A DNA stretch of 16,063 nt. Origin: JBGPJM01 sp041485385 (GTDB lineage: Bacteria; Planctomycetota; Phycisphaerae; Phycisphaerales; UBA1924). Both the position numbers and the translations under genes were made by a program. Below are positions 1 through 7,234 of the stretch, in pieces. The stretch lies in assembly GCA_041485385.1 (NCBI GenBank), contig JBGPJM010000102.1, positions 1 to 16,063 on the forward strand, given 5' to 3'. How positions within the stretch are numbered: position 1 is the stretch's first letter; each line of letters begins with the position of its first letter. The notes beneath the pieces were generated by a model. It searched no databases and was not told where the DNA came from. It saw only the letters and a list, made by a program, of their open reading frames with translations.

Positions 1-1163
1 AACTTCTTGGAGTACTCGGGGATGAGGCCGTCGATGATCTGCTCGTCCTTGCCGGTGCCGAGAGTGCAGGAGACGAGCGACTGGGTCTCGCCGCGCTGGA
101 AGAACGCCGAGCCGTGCGTGCGGGCGAAGACCGCGACATCGCACTCGATAGGCCGGATCTGGGTCGCGGGCCGGCCGTCGGCGCGGATCCCCTTCTCGAC
201 GAGCAGGCGCCGCGTGATCTTCTTCTCGAGGGTCCGGAAGGCCTCCTTGGCCATGGCGCGGCGCTTGGTGGACGTCGCGAACTCCCCGTAGGTGCCGTCC
301 TGCTTGATCGCGAAGTGCTGCTCCAGCAGGTTGCTGAGGATCTCCTCAACCTTGTCGCCCCGCTCGTTCTTGCTCTTGATCTGGCGCGCGGCCGTGAGGT
401 CCTTCTCGGCGACCTTCTTCACGATCTGCACGACGTCCTCGGCGGGGAGGGCGAGCTCGCCGATCTTCTTGACCGGCTTCACCTTGGAGGAGAGCTCCTC
501 GATCATGTCGAGGATCTGGGCGATGTGCTCCTGCCCGAACTTCACGGCGCCCAGGACGCCGGCCTCGTCCACCTCGGCCGCGCCGACCTCGATCATGTTG
601 ATGCCGCCGCAGTGGCCGGCGAGCACCATGTCCAGGTCGGAGTAGTCGAGCTGGGTGACCGTGGGGTTGATGACGTAGCGGGGGCCGTCGTCGGTGTGCA
701 CGCGCCCGACGCGGATGGTGGCGGTGGGGCCCTCGTAGGGCGCATCGCTGAGCGCCAGCGCCGCGGAGGCGGCCGTGCCGGCGAGCACGTCGGTGTCGTT
801 CTCGCCGTCGTGGCTCATGACGAAGGCCTGGATCTGGATCTCGTCGATGAAGCCGTCGGGAAAGAGCGGACGGATCGGGCGGTCGATCATCCGCATGGTC
901 AGGATTTCCTTCTCGTTGGGGGCGCCCTCGCGCTTGCGGAAGCCGCCGGGGAACTTGCCCGCCGCAGAGGCCTTCTCGCGGTAGTCGATGGTGAGGGGGA
1001 AGAAATCCAGCCCTTCGCGCGGCTTGGCGCGGACGACCGTCGCGAGGACGGTGCTGCCGCCGTAGGTGGCCATCACCGCCGCGTCGCATAGCTTGGCGAC
1101 CTTGCCGGTCTCGAGGGTGAGGGTACGCCCGCCGATTTCACGCTCTACTTTGAAATATGCCAT
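1..1163 (-). CDS. pnp: Polyribonucleotide nucleotidyltransferase (PNPase), N-terminal part, cut by window edge
   Basis: PNPase is a phosphorolytic 3'-5' exoribonuclease and a core enzyme of RNA decay. Reading the minus strand from the ATG at 1163 gives MAYFKVEREIGGRTLTLETG, the usual PNPase N-terminus. It continues with PGGFRKREGAPNEKEIL and MIDRPIRPLFPDGF, signatures of the first RNase PH-like domain. Near residue 380 it reads DEQIIDGLIPEYSKK, which is in the second RNase PH domain. About 387 codons are present without a stop; the family is about 700 residues, so the rest of the second core domain and the KH and S1 domains lie outside the window. A GGAAGG ribosome binding site sits just before the ATG. 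It follows rpsO on the same strand, the classical rpsO-pnp pair. The identification is secure; only the 3' end is missing. Confidence 0.96.
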   Translation of the reverse strand, partial: MAYFKVEREIGGRTLTLETGKVAKLCDAAVMATYGGSTVLATVVRAKPREGLDFFPLTIDYREKASAAGKFPGGFRKREGAPNEKEILTMRMIDRPIRPLFPDGFIDEIQIQAFVMSHDGENDTDVLAGTAASAALALSDAPYEGPTATIRVGRVHTDDGPRYVINPTVTQLDYSDLDMVLAGHCGGINMIEVGAAEVDEAGVLGAVKFGQEHIAQILDMIEELSSKVKPVKKIGELALPAEDVVQIVKKVAEKDLTAARQIKSKNERGDKVEEILSNLLEQHFAIKQDGTYGEFATSTKRRAMAKEAFRTLEKKITRRLLVEKGIRADGRPATQIRPIECDVAVFARTHGSAFFQRGETQSLVSCTLGTGKDEQIIDGLIPEYSKK

Positions 1164-1178
1164 GGACCTTCCGCCTTC

Positions 1179-1195
1179 CGCACGCTTGGCGTGCG
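1179..1195 (-). promoter_or_regulatory. Hairpin in pnp leader, next to the ribosome binding site
   Basis: A perfect 7-bp inverted repeat (CGCACGC, 3-base centre, GCGTGCG) lies about 15 bases upstream of the pnp ATG, immediately before the GGAAGG ribosome binding site. A second short inverted repeat (GCCGCG, 4-base loop, CGCGGC) sits at 1207-1222. Enterobacterial pnp mRNA is controlled through a leader stem processed by RNase III; a similar role here is inference from position only. Confidence 0.4.
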
Positions 1196-1413
1196 TCTGC
1201 GCCCCCGCCGCGCGGTCGCGGCAGAGTGCCGCTCCGGGGGCAAGGACAAGCTTGCTCATCGGCCGTGTTGCACGCCCGAGGGCAGAAGGCACGGGGCAGT
1301 CCGGGGCGGCGACCGAGCCGGTCGCGTCTTCGCCCGGCTCGAACAGCCGGGGCCCCTGCTGCCGCGTGCCCACTGCCACCGGGGCGATTCAGCGGCCACA
1401 CATTAATCAAGCA

Positions 1414-1441
1414 GGCCCTCGCCTCTTTCAAGACGCGGGCC
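1414..1441 (-). terminator. Stem-loop just after rpsO (attenuator, terminator or processing site)
   Basis: Starting 15 bases after the rpsO stop, the minus strand can form GGCCC/GGGCC, a G-A mismatch, then CGTCTT/GAGGCG closed by a GAAA tetraloop. Two of the inner pairs are G-U. The bases after it (TGCTTGATTAATG) are a poor U-tract, so full intrinsic termination is doubtful. In Escherichia coli a terminator and an RNase III site lie between rpsO and pnp, and this structure is in the equivalent place. Confidence 0.5.
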
Positions 1442-1455
1442 CGTTTCACCCTGCT

Positions 1456-1725
1456 TTACTTCCGCAGACCCAGGCGGCTGATCAGGTTCGTGTATCGGTC
1501 CCGATCCGCCCGTGCCAGGTACTTGAGCAGCTTGTTGCGCTTCCCCACCATGAGGATCAGACCGCGCCGGCTGTGCTTGTCGTGGTCGTGCGTCTTGAGG
1601 TGCTCGTTCAACTCGCTCATCCGCTCGGTCAGCAACGCAACCTGAACTTCTGGCGAGCCCGAGTCCCCCGCATGGATGGCGTAATCCTTGACGATCGAGG
1701 TCCGGCGTTCAGCTGCGAGTGGCAT
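1456..1725 (-). CDS. rpsO: 30S ribosomal protein S15
   Basis: S15 binds the central domain of 16S rRNA early in small-subunit assembly. The 89-residue product has the normal family length and conserved segments: DSGSPEVQVALLTERM near residues 20-36, LKTHDHDKHSRRGL near 43-56, and LLKYLARADRDRYTNLI towards the end, finishing in LGLRK. The ATG at 1725 is preceded by AGGAAG about ten bases upstream. pnp follows on the same strand after 292 bases. The long 5' region towards the divergent aminotransferase could carry an S15 autoregulatory leader, as in many bacteria, but no specific fold was established here. Confidence 0.97.
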   Translation of the reverse strand: MPLAAERRTSIVKDYAIHAGDSGSPEVQVALLTERMSELNEHLKTHDHDKHSRRGLILMVGKRNKLLKYLARADRDRYTNLISRLGLRK

Positions 1726-1926
1726 GCCCGGGAGCTTCCTGTGTACCTACGAAAATGCGAACTGCCCCCTTTAGGAGCGAACTCTAGGCTGGCCGCATTT
1801 CCTTATCAACCCCTCACCCGCCGGCCCGGGCCCCGGCGCCCCGGCTGGGGGCCGGAGTCGCGGACCATGATCTTCGCGGGCGACGGGCCGATGCCGGCGC
1901 GGTCCGTTGGCTACTACCCTACGCCG

Positions 1927-3177
1927 ATGCAGATCTCCAACCGCGCCGCGTCCCTCCGTCCATCCTCAACGATCGCCGTCACCAACCGGGCCCGCGAGCT
2001 GCGACGTCAGGGGCAGGACGTGCTGTCGTTCGCGGCGGGCGAGCCGGACTTCGACACTCCCCAGATCATCAAGCAGGCGGCCATCGACGCCCTGCTGGCG
2101 GGACAGACGAAATACATGCCGACGTTCGGGGACACAGAGACCAGGGCCGTGGTGGCCGAGAAGCTCACGCGTGAGAACGGGCTGCCGAACGTGACGGCCG
2201 AGCACGTTGCGATTTCCGCCGGCGGCAAGCATGCGCTGTACGTCGTGTTCCAATGTCTGCTCGACTTCCCGCCCCCCGGCCAGCCGGCCCTGGAGGTGCT
2301 GCTCCCCGTGCCCACGTGGGTGTCGTACGCGCCGCTGGCCGAGCTGGCCGGCGGGAAGATCGTGGAACTGCCCACTACGGCGGCCTCGGATTTCAAGATC
2401 TCGCCCGAGCAACTCCGCCGGGCGATCACGGCCCGCTCGCGCGTCCTGGTGCTCAACTCCCCCTCGAACCCGTGCGGCACGATGTATACGCCCGCTGAGC
2501 TGCGGGCGCTGGCGGCAGTGGTGGCGGAGTGCACGAGGTCGGTCGGGCCGGACCTCGTGATCCTGACCGACGAGATCTACGAGAAGATCGTCTACGGGGG
2601 CGTGGAGCATTTCTCGATCGGGTCGGTTCCGGCCGTCGCGGAGCGGACGGTGACGCTCAACGGGCTTTCGAAGGCATACGCGATGACGGGGTGGCGTGTG
2701 GGGTACGCGGCGGGCAGCGGCGACTACGGCCTGCGGTTCATCAAGGCAATGGCGACGATGCAGGGGCAGATGACGACGAACATCACGTCGTTCGTGTACC
2801 CGGCCGTGCGTGTGGCGATGACGCGGTGTGCCGCGGATGTCGAGCGGATGCGGGCGGCCTTCGCCGAGCGGGCGGAGTTGATCTTCGCGAGGATGTCGCG
2901 CATCCTCGGCCTGCCGTGCGTTCGTCCGACGGGCGCGTTCTACCTTTTCCCGGACGTCTCGGCGCACTTCGGCAAACGGACTCACGCCGGCATGGCGCTT
3001 GGGACCTGCCTCGACTTCGCCGACGCCCTTCTCAACGAGGCGAAGATCGCCGCGGTGCCGGGGGACGACTTCGGCGGGTGCGGCCCCAACCACCTCCGAT
3101 TCTCCTTCGCCTGCTCCGCCGACCAGATCAACAAGGGGATGGACCGGCTGGAGGAGTTCGTCGCGGGCCTGCGGTGA
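1927..3177 (+). CDS. Class I PLP-dependent aminotransferase (aspartate/prephenate aminotransferase type)
   Basis: The product is a fold-type I aminotransferase, probably acting on aspartate and 2-oxoglutarate or a related acid. From the ATG at 1927 it is 416 residues. The N-terminus ISNRAASLRPSSTIAV followed by GEPDFDTP is typical of the Ib subgroup. Visible key residues are N181 in SPSNPCG, D215 and Y218 in TDEIYEKIVY (contacts to the cofactor), K249 in GLSKAYAMTGWRVGY (the lysine that forms the Schiff base), and R391 in LRFSFA (binds the substrate carboxylate). No clear ribosome binding site precedes 1927. An in-frame ATG at 1867 has GGAG upstream and would add 20 residues without family resemblance, so 1927 is preferred. 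The gene is divergent from rpsO. Class is certain; the exact substrate is not. Confidence 0.92.
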   Translation: MQISNRAASLRPSSTIAVTNRARELRRQGQDVLSFAAGEPDFDTPQIIKQAAIDALLAGQTKYMPTFGDTETRAVVAEKLTRENGLPNVTAEHVAISAGGKHALYVVFQCLLDFPPPGQPALEVLLPVPTWVSYAPLAELAGGKIVELPTTAASDFKISPEQLRRAITARSRVLVLNSPSNPCGTMYTPAELRALAAVVAECTRSVGPDLVILTDEIYEKIVYGGVEHFSIGSVPAVAERTVTLNGLSKAYAMTGWRVGYAAGSGDYGLRFIKAMATMQGQMTTNITSFVYPAVRVAMTRCAADVERMRAAFAERAELIFARMSRILGLPCVRPTGAFYLFPDVSAHFGKRTHAGMALGTCLDFADALLNEAKIAAVPGDDFGGCGPNHLRFSFACSADQINKGMDRLEEFVAGLR

Positions 3178-3216
3178 GCCGACGAAGACGATCTTCGCCG
3201 GCGCTGCACCGCGGGC

Positions 3217-3540
3217 GTGAATCCGGACGCAACGAGTCAGGGCTGGACCAACGACCCCTTCCCACATCTGGTGCCGGGCTCATGGCACGCCGTGCTCGGC
3301 GCGGAGCCGATCCAGGGAGGCTGGTTGGATTGGGACGGGCTTGTCGGCGCATCGCGTGGTGCGACGATGGCCGGGCAAACAGGCCCCTTCCGTGCGCTCG
3401 CGGAGAAGCTTGCGGGGCTGGACGAGTACGTGTGGATCGCCTCGACGTACGGGCAGGGTCCGCCCCGGCCGGTGCCGGCGCCCCCGCAGGAGGCGACCAC
3501 CGATCGGGGCGTGAAGACGCCGCGCTCGATCCTCCACTGA
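3217..3540 (+). CDS. Small hypothetical protein downstream of aminotransferase
   Basis: I do not recognise this 107-residue product. It starts at a GTG 39 bases after the aminotransferase stop and has no obvious ribosome binding site. The composition looks coding: it has several Trp (GSWHAVLG, GGWLDWDGL, EYVWIAS) and mostly G or C at third positions. It has no signal peptide or membrane segment. The last 30 residues are Pro-rich and look disordered. A 70-residue folded core followed by a tail is the simplest reading. An antisense frame over the same bases is less natural. Function is unknown; it may be cotranscribed with the aminotransferase. Confidence 0.55.
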   Translation: MNPDATSQGWTNDPFPHLVPGSWHAVLGAEPIQGGWLDWDGLVGASRGATMAGQTGPFRALAEKLAGLDEYVWIASTYGQGPPRPVPAPPQEATTDRGVKTPRSILH

Positions 3541-3689
3541 GCGCCTCATCAAGGAGCGGGCGTCGCCCTGGCCTCGGCGTGCGCGCGCGGGCCTGCCTGG
3601 GCCGGCTCTGTTCGAGTATCATCCGATCAGAAACCACGGTCCGAACCCGTCGCACCCCGTCGTACGCGGCGGCGCTCTGGAGATTCGCG

Positions 3690-4259
3690 ATGACCGATCC
3701 CGACACGATCCTGCTGGAAACCGAAGAGTCCATGTCCAAGTCGCTGGAATACCTGAAGAAGGAGCTGCGCGGCATCCGCACGGGGCGGGCCTCTCCCGCG
3801 CTGGTCGAGTTCGTGAAGGTCGATTACTACGGCACGCTGACCGACCTCAAGGCGCTGGCGTCGATCTCCGTCTCCGAGGCCACACAGCTCGTCATCAAGC
3901 CCTTCGACGCCGGGAGCATCAACGACATCAAGAAGGCCATCGAGTCCTCGGGCCTGAGCCTCAACCCCATGGTCGACGGCAAGCAGATCCGCTTGAACGT
4001 CCCGCCGCTCTCCGGCGATCGGAGGAAGCAGCTCGCGGCGCACTGCAAGAAGCTGGGCGAGGAGACCAAGGTCGCCATCCGCAACGCCCGGCGCGACGGC
4101 AACAAGCACGCCGACGCGCTCTCCAAGAGCCCCGGCAAACACTTCCCCGAGGACGAGATCGAGACGCTGAAGAACGAGATCCAGGAGCTCCTCAAGAAGC
4201 ACGAGCACGACGCGGACGAGGCGATCGCCAAGAAGTCCAAGGAGATCGAGGAGGTCTGA
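3690..4259 (+). CDS. frr: Ribosome recycling factor
   Basis: RRF works with EF-G to split the post-termination ribosome and release mRNA. The product is 189 residues, close to the usual 185. Conserved parts are ELRGIRTGRASPALVEFVKVDYYGT (quoted here as ELRGIRTGRASP and VDYYGT) near residues 25-50, ASISVSEATQLVIKPFD near 60-75, LNPMVDGKQIRLNVPPL near 90-110 and AIRNARRDGNKHAD near 130-143. The C-terminal helix of the three-helix bundle is rich in Glu and Lys, ending KKSKEIEEV. CTGGAG lies eight bases before the ATG. The 149 bases before it contain no gene and probably carry its own promoter. RRF usually follows tsf and pyrH; here those genes are not adjacent. Confidence 0.96.
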   Translation: MTDPDTILLETEESMSKSLEYLKKELRGIRTGRASPALVEFVKVDYYGTLTDLKALASISVSEATQLVIKPFDAGSINDIKKAIESSGLSLNPMVDGKQIRLNVPPLSGDRRKQLAAHCKKLGEETKVAIRNARRDGNKHADALSKSPGKHFPEDEIETLKNEIQELLKKHEHDADEAIAKKSKEIEEV

Positions 4260-4264
4260 GGGGG

Positions 4265-4299
4265 AGAAGTGAAAAGTGGAAAGTGAGAAGTGAAAAGAA
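4265..4299. repeat. Purine-rich heptamer tandem repeat
   Basis: Five consecutive 7-base units follow the frr stop: AGAAGTG, AAAAGTG, GAAAGTG, AGAAGTG and a degenerate AAAAGAA. The strand asymmetry (all purine plus one T per unit) contrasts sharply with the GC-rich surroundings. It lies between the convergent frr and metalloprotease genes. No terminator hairpin is apparent here. Confidence 0.8.
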
Positions 4300-4331
4300 G
4301 AGGCTCATATCACCTCTGCTCCCTGGGTCCC

Positions 4332-4778
4332 TTACGCGTACCCCAGGTCTTCCAGGTCGTCCTCGTCCAGCCCGAGATGGTGGCCGATCTCGTGCAGGAG
4401 GGTGACGCGGATCTCCTCGTAGATCTCGTCGTCGGCACCCGGGTCCTCGCGATGCAGTCCTGACTCTTCGAGCGCCAGCGCCACGATCCCCTCGCGGAAG
4501 AGGTGGATCTGGTCCGGCAGAAAGCCGTGGTCCTGCACCGAGCGCTCGGTGATCGCTGTCCCGGTGTGCAGGCCGCACAGGTCGGTGAAGTCCTCGTCGC
4601 GCTCGCCGAAGTCCTCCTCCAGCGTGCCGTCCTTCTTGAGCTGCCGGACCATCTCCGGCGTCGGGCGGTCCAGCACCACCAGCGAGACCTCGTCCAGCAG
4701 CGCACGCAGGCACCCCGGCACGCCGTCGATGACGTCCTCCACCAGCGCGTCGAACCGCTCTCGCTCGGACTCGGTCAT
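4332..4778 (-). CDS. Small zincin-like metallopeptidase family protein
   Basis: The 148-residue product ends in LLHEIGHHLGLDEDDLEDLG, the hallmark of the short zincin-like family (Pfam Zincin_1, PF06262). H129, E130 and H133 form the HExxH zinc site, and D138 is the probable third ligand. The N-terminal helix (FDALVEDVIDGVPGCLRALL) and the LFREGIVALA segment fit the family. No signal peptide is seen, so it is probably cytoplasmic. Its ATG overlaps the stop of the upstream membrane protein gene by an ATGA arrangement, which implies coupled translation. Substrate is unknown. Family assignment is strong; proteolytic activity is inferred from the motif. Confidence 0.88.
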   Translation of the reverse strand: MTESERERFDALVEDVIDGVPGCLRALLDEVSLVVLDRPTPEMVRQLKKDGTLEEDFGERDEDFTDLCGLHTGTAITERSVQDHGFLPDQIHLFREGIVALALEESGLHREDPGADDEIYEEIRVTLLHEIGHHLGLDEDDLEDLGYA

Positions 4779-5749
4779 CGTGGCTGCCCGCCGCCCGGCG
4801 GGGCCGTTCCCTCGTTCCCCACCGGCGACTCCTCGATCCTCAGGACATCCTTGAGCGAGGGGGCCGGAGCGACGATCGCCCTCGCGATCCGCCAGCTATC
4901 CAGCACCGCGCCGGTGAGCCCCAGCGTCACCAGTGCCGAGCCCAGGACGACCATGACCACGCCGGCCATGCGCGCGATGTCGGCCAGCATCCCCTGCGCA
5001 CCCGCCGACGCCAACCCCAGCCCAACGCCGGCCGCCGCCACCACCGCCGCCACCACCATGGCCAGGATGGTCTGCCGGTCCGTCCGCCCCGTCCGCAGCA
5101 CCAGCGACCTGGCCACGAGCAGGCGTGCGTTGCCGCGCACCCCCAGGAGGACCACCACCACGAGCAGCCAGAACGCCAGCCCCAGGGCCATGGTGTCCCG
5201 CGACTGTCCCCACCCCCAGGGTGCCCAGCCGACCGCCAGCACCAGCCACACGAGCGGCACGTACGCCGCCACCGCCACCAGCGCCCCGGCGATGTTCCAA
5301 CCCGGCACTCCCTTGTGCGGGTGGACGAGGCCGAGCGCCCCCAGACCCGAGATCGCTACGCACGCCGCGCCCCACGCCGCGAGCTCCTGCCTTCCTCCTG
5401 TCCGCAGCGAGACCGACTGCGCCAGCCACCCCAGCAGCGCGCCGGCGAGCCCCCCCACTGACCAGAGAATCAGGCTCACCGCCAGGAGGTGCGGCCAGCG
5501 GATGGGCGTGAACTCGGTGGCGTGGGGGTCCACGACGGCCAGGATGGTCGCCCGCACCGCGGTGCCGCACTCCGGGCACACGCCACGGATCGAGAGACCC
5601 TTGAGGTTGTACGCGCAGACGACGCACGGCAGGTCGCCCCCGAGTTCCCTCTCGAGCGGCCCGGGGGTGTGCGGTTTGTCCGCGTCGCTCCGCGGCCGCA
5701 CTCCCGGGGATTCCTCCTCGCCGCCATCTTGCTGCGTGGGCACCGCCAT
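4775..5749 (-). CDS. Multipass membrane protein with N-terminal zinc ribbon
   Basis: The 324-residue product begins with an acidic, Pro-rich linker. A four-Cys element follows: C42-x2-C45 and C58-x2-C61, in the context CVVCAYNLKG and CPECGTAV, as in zinc-ribbon folds. Several hydrophobic stretches follow from about residue 88 (LLAVSLILWSVGGLAGALLG) to about 290, which I count as roughly six to eight membrane spans. Proteins of this layout, with a CxxCxYxLxG...CPECG start, are familiar from planctomycete genomes, but I cannot name a function. It overlaps the metallopeptidase gene by four bases, so the two are probably made together at the membrane. The gene diverges from the MoxR gene with 126 bases between them. 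Confidence 0.82.
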   Translation of the reverse strand: MAVPTQQDGGEEESPGVRPRSDADKPHTPGPLERELGGDLPCVVCAYNLKGLSIRGVCPECGTAVRATILAVVDPHATEFTPIRWPHLLAVSLILWSVGGLAGALLGWLAQSVSLRTGGRQELAAWGAACVAISGLGALGLVHPHKGVPGWNIAGALVAVAAYVPLVWLVLAVGWAPWGWGQSRDTMALGLAFWLLVVVVLLGVRGNARLLVARSLVLRTGRTDRQTILAMVVAAVVAAAGVGLGLASAGAQGMLADIARMAGVVMVVLGSALVTLGLTGAVLDSWRIARAIVAPAPSLKDVLRIEESPVGNEGTAPPGGGQPR

Positions 5750-5803
5750 CGTTCCCCTAGCCTACTCGACTCCGCTTCGCCGCGCCTCCGGTGCACGTTC
5801 ACC

Positions 5804-5809
5804 TATACT
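5804..5809 (+). promoter_or_regulatory. Possible -10 element for the moxR-like gene
   Basis: TATACT lies 66 bases before the MoxR ATG, in the 126-base space between divergent genes. It matches the sigma-70 -10 consensus at five of six positions. No good -35 hexamer is found at the expected distance, so this is only a candidate. Confidence 0.3.
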
Positions 5810-5875
5810 CACCCTCCCGCACTGCCCGGCGCGACCGAGCGCCCAGCAGCGGGGCGTGGCCACCCGCCCTCTCCC

Positions 5876-6853
5876 ATGAACCACCTGATCGACCGTCTGC
5901 GGTCAAACATCTCCGGCGTGTTCCTCGGCAATGCGGAGGCCGTGGATCGTCTCATCTGCTGCATGATCGCCAAGGGGCACGTGCTGATCGAGGATGTGCC
6001 CGGCGTCGGCAAGACCGTCCTGGCCACCGCGCTGGCACGCAGCATCGACTGCTCGTTCTCCCGCATCCAGCTCACCCCCGACATGCTTCCCAGCGACATC
6101 CTGGGCGTGAGCGTCTACACCGGGGCCGGGGGCGGGGCCGGCTCGCCCGCGGAGGCCAACTCGCACGCCAGCGCCGTGTTCGAGTTCAAGAAGGGCCCGA
6201 TCTTCGCCAACATCATTCTGGCCGACGAGATCAACCGCACGCCGCCGCGAACCCAGACCGCCCTGCTCGAGGCCATGAACGAGGCGAGCGTCTCCGTGGA
6301 CGGGCGCACGTACCACCTGGATCAGCCGTTCATGATCGTGGCGACGCAGAACCCCGACGACTTCGAGGGCACGTACCTCCTCCCGGAGAACCAACTCGAC
6401 CGGTTCTTCATGCGCGTAAGCCTGGGCTACCCCGCCGCGGCCGACGAGGCCCGTGTGCTCAGCCTCCGCCCGGCGGACAACGCGCTGCAGCACCTCAGGC
6501 CGGTCATGACGGGCCCCGATGTGGTCACCCTTCAGCAACGCGTCGACGCCGTGCGCCTCGACCGGGGGCTGATCGACTACATCATCGCCCTGGCCAGCGC
6601 GACTCGCCGCAGCCCGGACCTGCAGATGGGCCTCTCGCCGCGCGGCGCACTGGCGCTCGCCCAAGCCGCCCGGGCCACGGCGGTGCTGCACGTCCGCGAC
6701 TACGCCATTCCTGAGGACATCATCTCCAACATCGTCGAGGTGTGCGCCCACCGCATCATCACCAAGACCTACGCCCAGTCCGGCCGGCGCTCCGGCGACC
6801 CTGCCGGGGCAATCCTCACTCGCCTGATCGAAACGATCGAGAGCCCGGCGTAG
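5876..6853 (+). CDS. MoxR-family AAA+ ATPase
   Basis: MoxR ATPases act as chaperones that help assemble or activate metal-containing or envelope complexes, often with VWA-domain partners. The 325-residue product has all key motifs: Walker A in EDVPGVGKTVLATALA (K46), LTPDMLPSDILGVSVY just after it, Walker B in ILADEINRTPPRTQ (D117, E118), ALLEAMNE, sensor 1 in MIVATQNPDDFEGTYLLPE, and the arginine-finger region DRFFMRVSLGYP. The C-terminal lid contains LGLSPRGAL-like LSPRGALALAQAA. The ATG at 5876 is the natural start; a longer frame upstream lacks homology. No DUF58 or VWA gene is adjacent, which is unusual for this family. The next gene, a CDGSH protein, begins 48 bases downstream and may share the transcript. 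Confidence 0.93.
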   Translation: MNHLIDRLRSNISGVFLGNAEAVDRLICCMIAKGHVLIEDVPGVGKTVLATALARSIDCSFSRIQLTPDMLPSDILGVSVYTGAGGGAGSPAEANSHASAVFEFKKGPIFANIILADEINRTPPRTQTALLEAMNEASVSVDGRTYHLDQPFMIVATQNPDDFEGTYLLPENQLDRFFMRVSLGYPAAADEARVLSLRPADNALQHLRPVMTGPDVVTLQQRVDAVRLDRGLIDYIIALASATRRSPDLQMGLSPRGALALAQAARATAVLHVRDYAIPEDIISNIVEVCAHRIITKTYAQSGRRSGDPAGAILTRLIETIESPA

Positions 6854-6901
6854 CCCCGGCCCCGCCGACGCACCGCTACCACCCGCACCCTGGACCCCCA
6901 G

Positions 6902-7147
6902 ATGCCACGCCTCGTCCGCCGCTCCGCCACCGGCCCTATCAAGATCGACCCCAAGACGCTCGACCCGGAGAAGCTCATCTCGATCTGCGCTTGCGGTCTC
7001 TCGCAGACCTTCCCCTTCTGCGACGGCTCGCACAAGGCCTGCCGCGCCGCCGAGCAGCCGGGGACGCTCTACGTCTACGGCCCCGACAACAAGACGATCG
7101 TGGAGCAGCGACCGGACGACTCGCCCCCTCCCTCGCCGGCGCCGTGA
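6902..7147 (+). CDS. CDGSH-type iron-sulfur domain protein
   Basis: The 81-residue product carries CACGLSQTFPFCDGSH near residues 29-44. This is the CDGSH motif (CxC, then CDGSH) that binds a redox-active 2Fe-2S cluster with three Cys and one His. Only one such domain is present. The N-terminal 25 residues (including GPIKIDP) form the usual leading strand. A beta segment TLYVYGPDNKT follows, and the final 15 residues are a Pro-rich tail. No membrane anchor is seen, so it should be soluble in the cytoplasm. It sits 48 bases after the MoxR gene on the same strand. Electron transfer or cluster donation is the family's general role; the partner here is unknown. Confidence 0.9.
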   Translation: MPRLVRRSATGPIKIDPKTLDPEKLISICACGLSQTFPFCDGSHKACRAAEQPGTLYVYGPDNKTIVEQRPDDSPPPSPAP

Positions 7148-7175
7148 GGGCGTGATCGCCGGCTCCATACAGAGA

Positions 7176-7206
7176 GCGGGCCGCCTGCCCCCGGCAGACG
7201 GCCCGC
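7176..7206. terminator. Bidirectional terminator-like hairpin between convergent genes
   Basis: GCGGGCC and GGCCCGC form an outer 7-bp stem. CTGCC and GGCAG form an inner 5-bp stem with a CCC loop, and a 2x2 internal loop lies between the two. It is placed between the ends of the CDGSH gene (7147) and the haloperoxidase gene (7235). Neither side has a T-tract, so termination strength is uncertain. Confidence 0.55.
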
Positions 7207-7234
7207 GTGCGTTCGGAGTCGACGGTCCCGGCGA

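Larger units (their letters stand above)
1164..1455 (-). other. rpsO-pnp intergenic region
   Basis: These 292 bases hold no convincing gene. They contain the stem-loop after rpsO (1414-1441) and two small inverted repeats close to pnp (1179-1195 and 1207-1222). Open frames here are antisense or frame shadows with Arg/Ala/Pro-rich content. A separate pnp promoter may be present, but I could not pick a convincing -35/-10 pair. Confidence 0.6.

Noticed and set aside
114..1091. Long plus-strand open frame opposite pnp
   Set aside because: It is Asp/Leu/Val/Gly-rich antisense shadow of a confidently identified PNPase gene.
1966..3267. 433-codon minus-strand frame opposite the aminotransferase
   Set aside because: Arg/His/Gly-rich with no domain; the plus strand shows an intact aminotransferase with all key residues.
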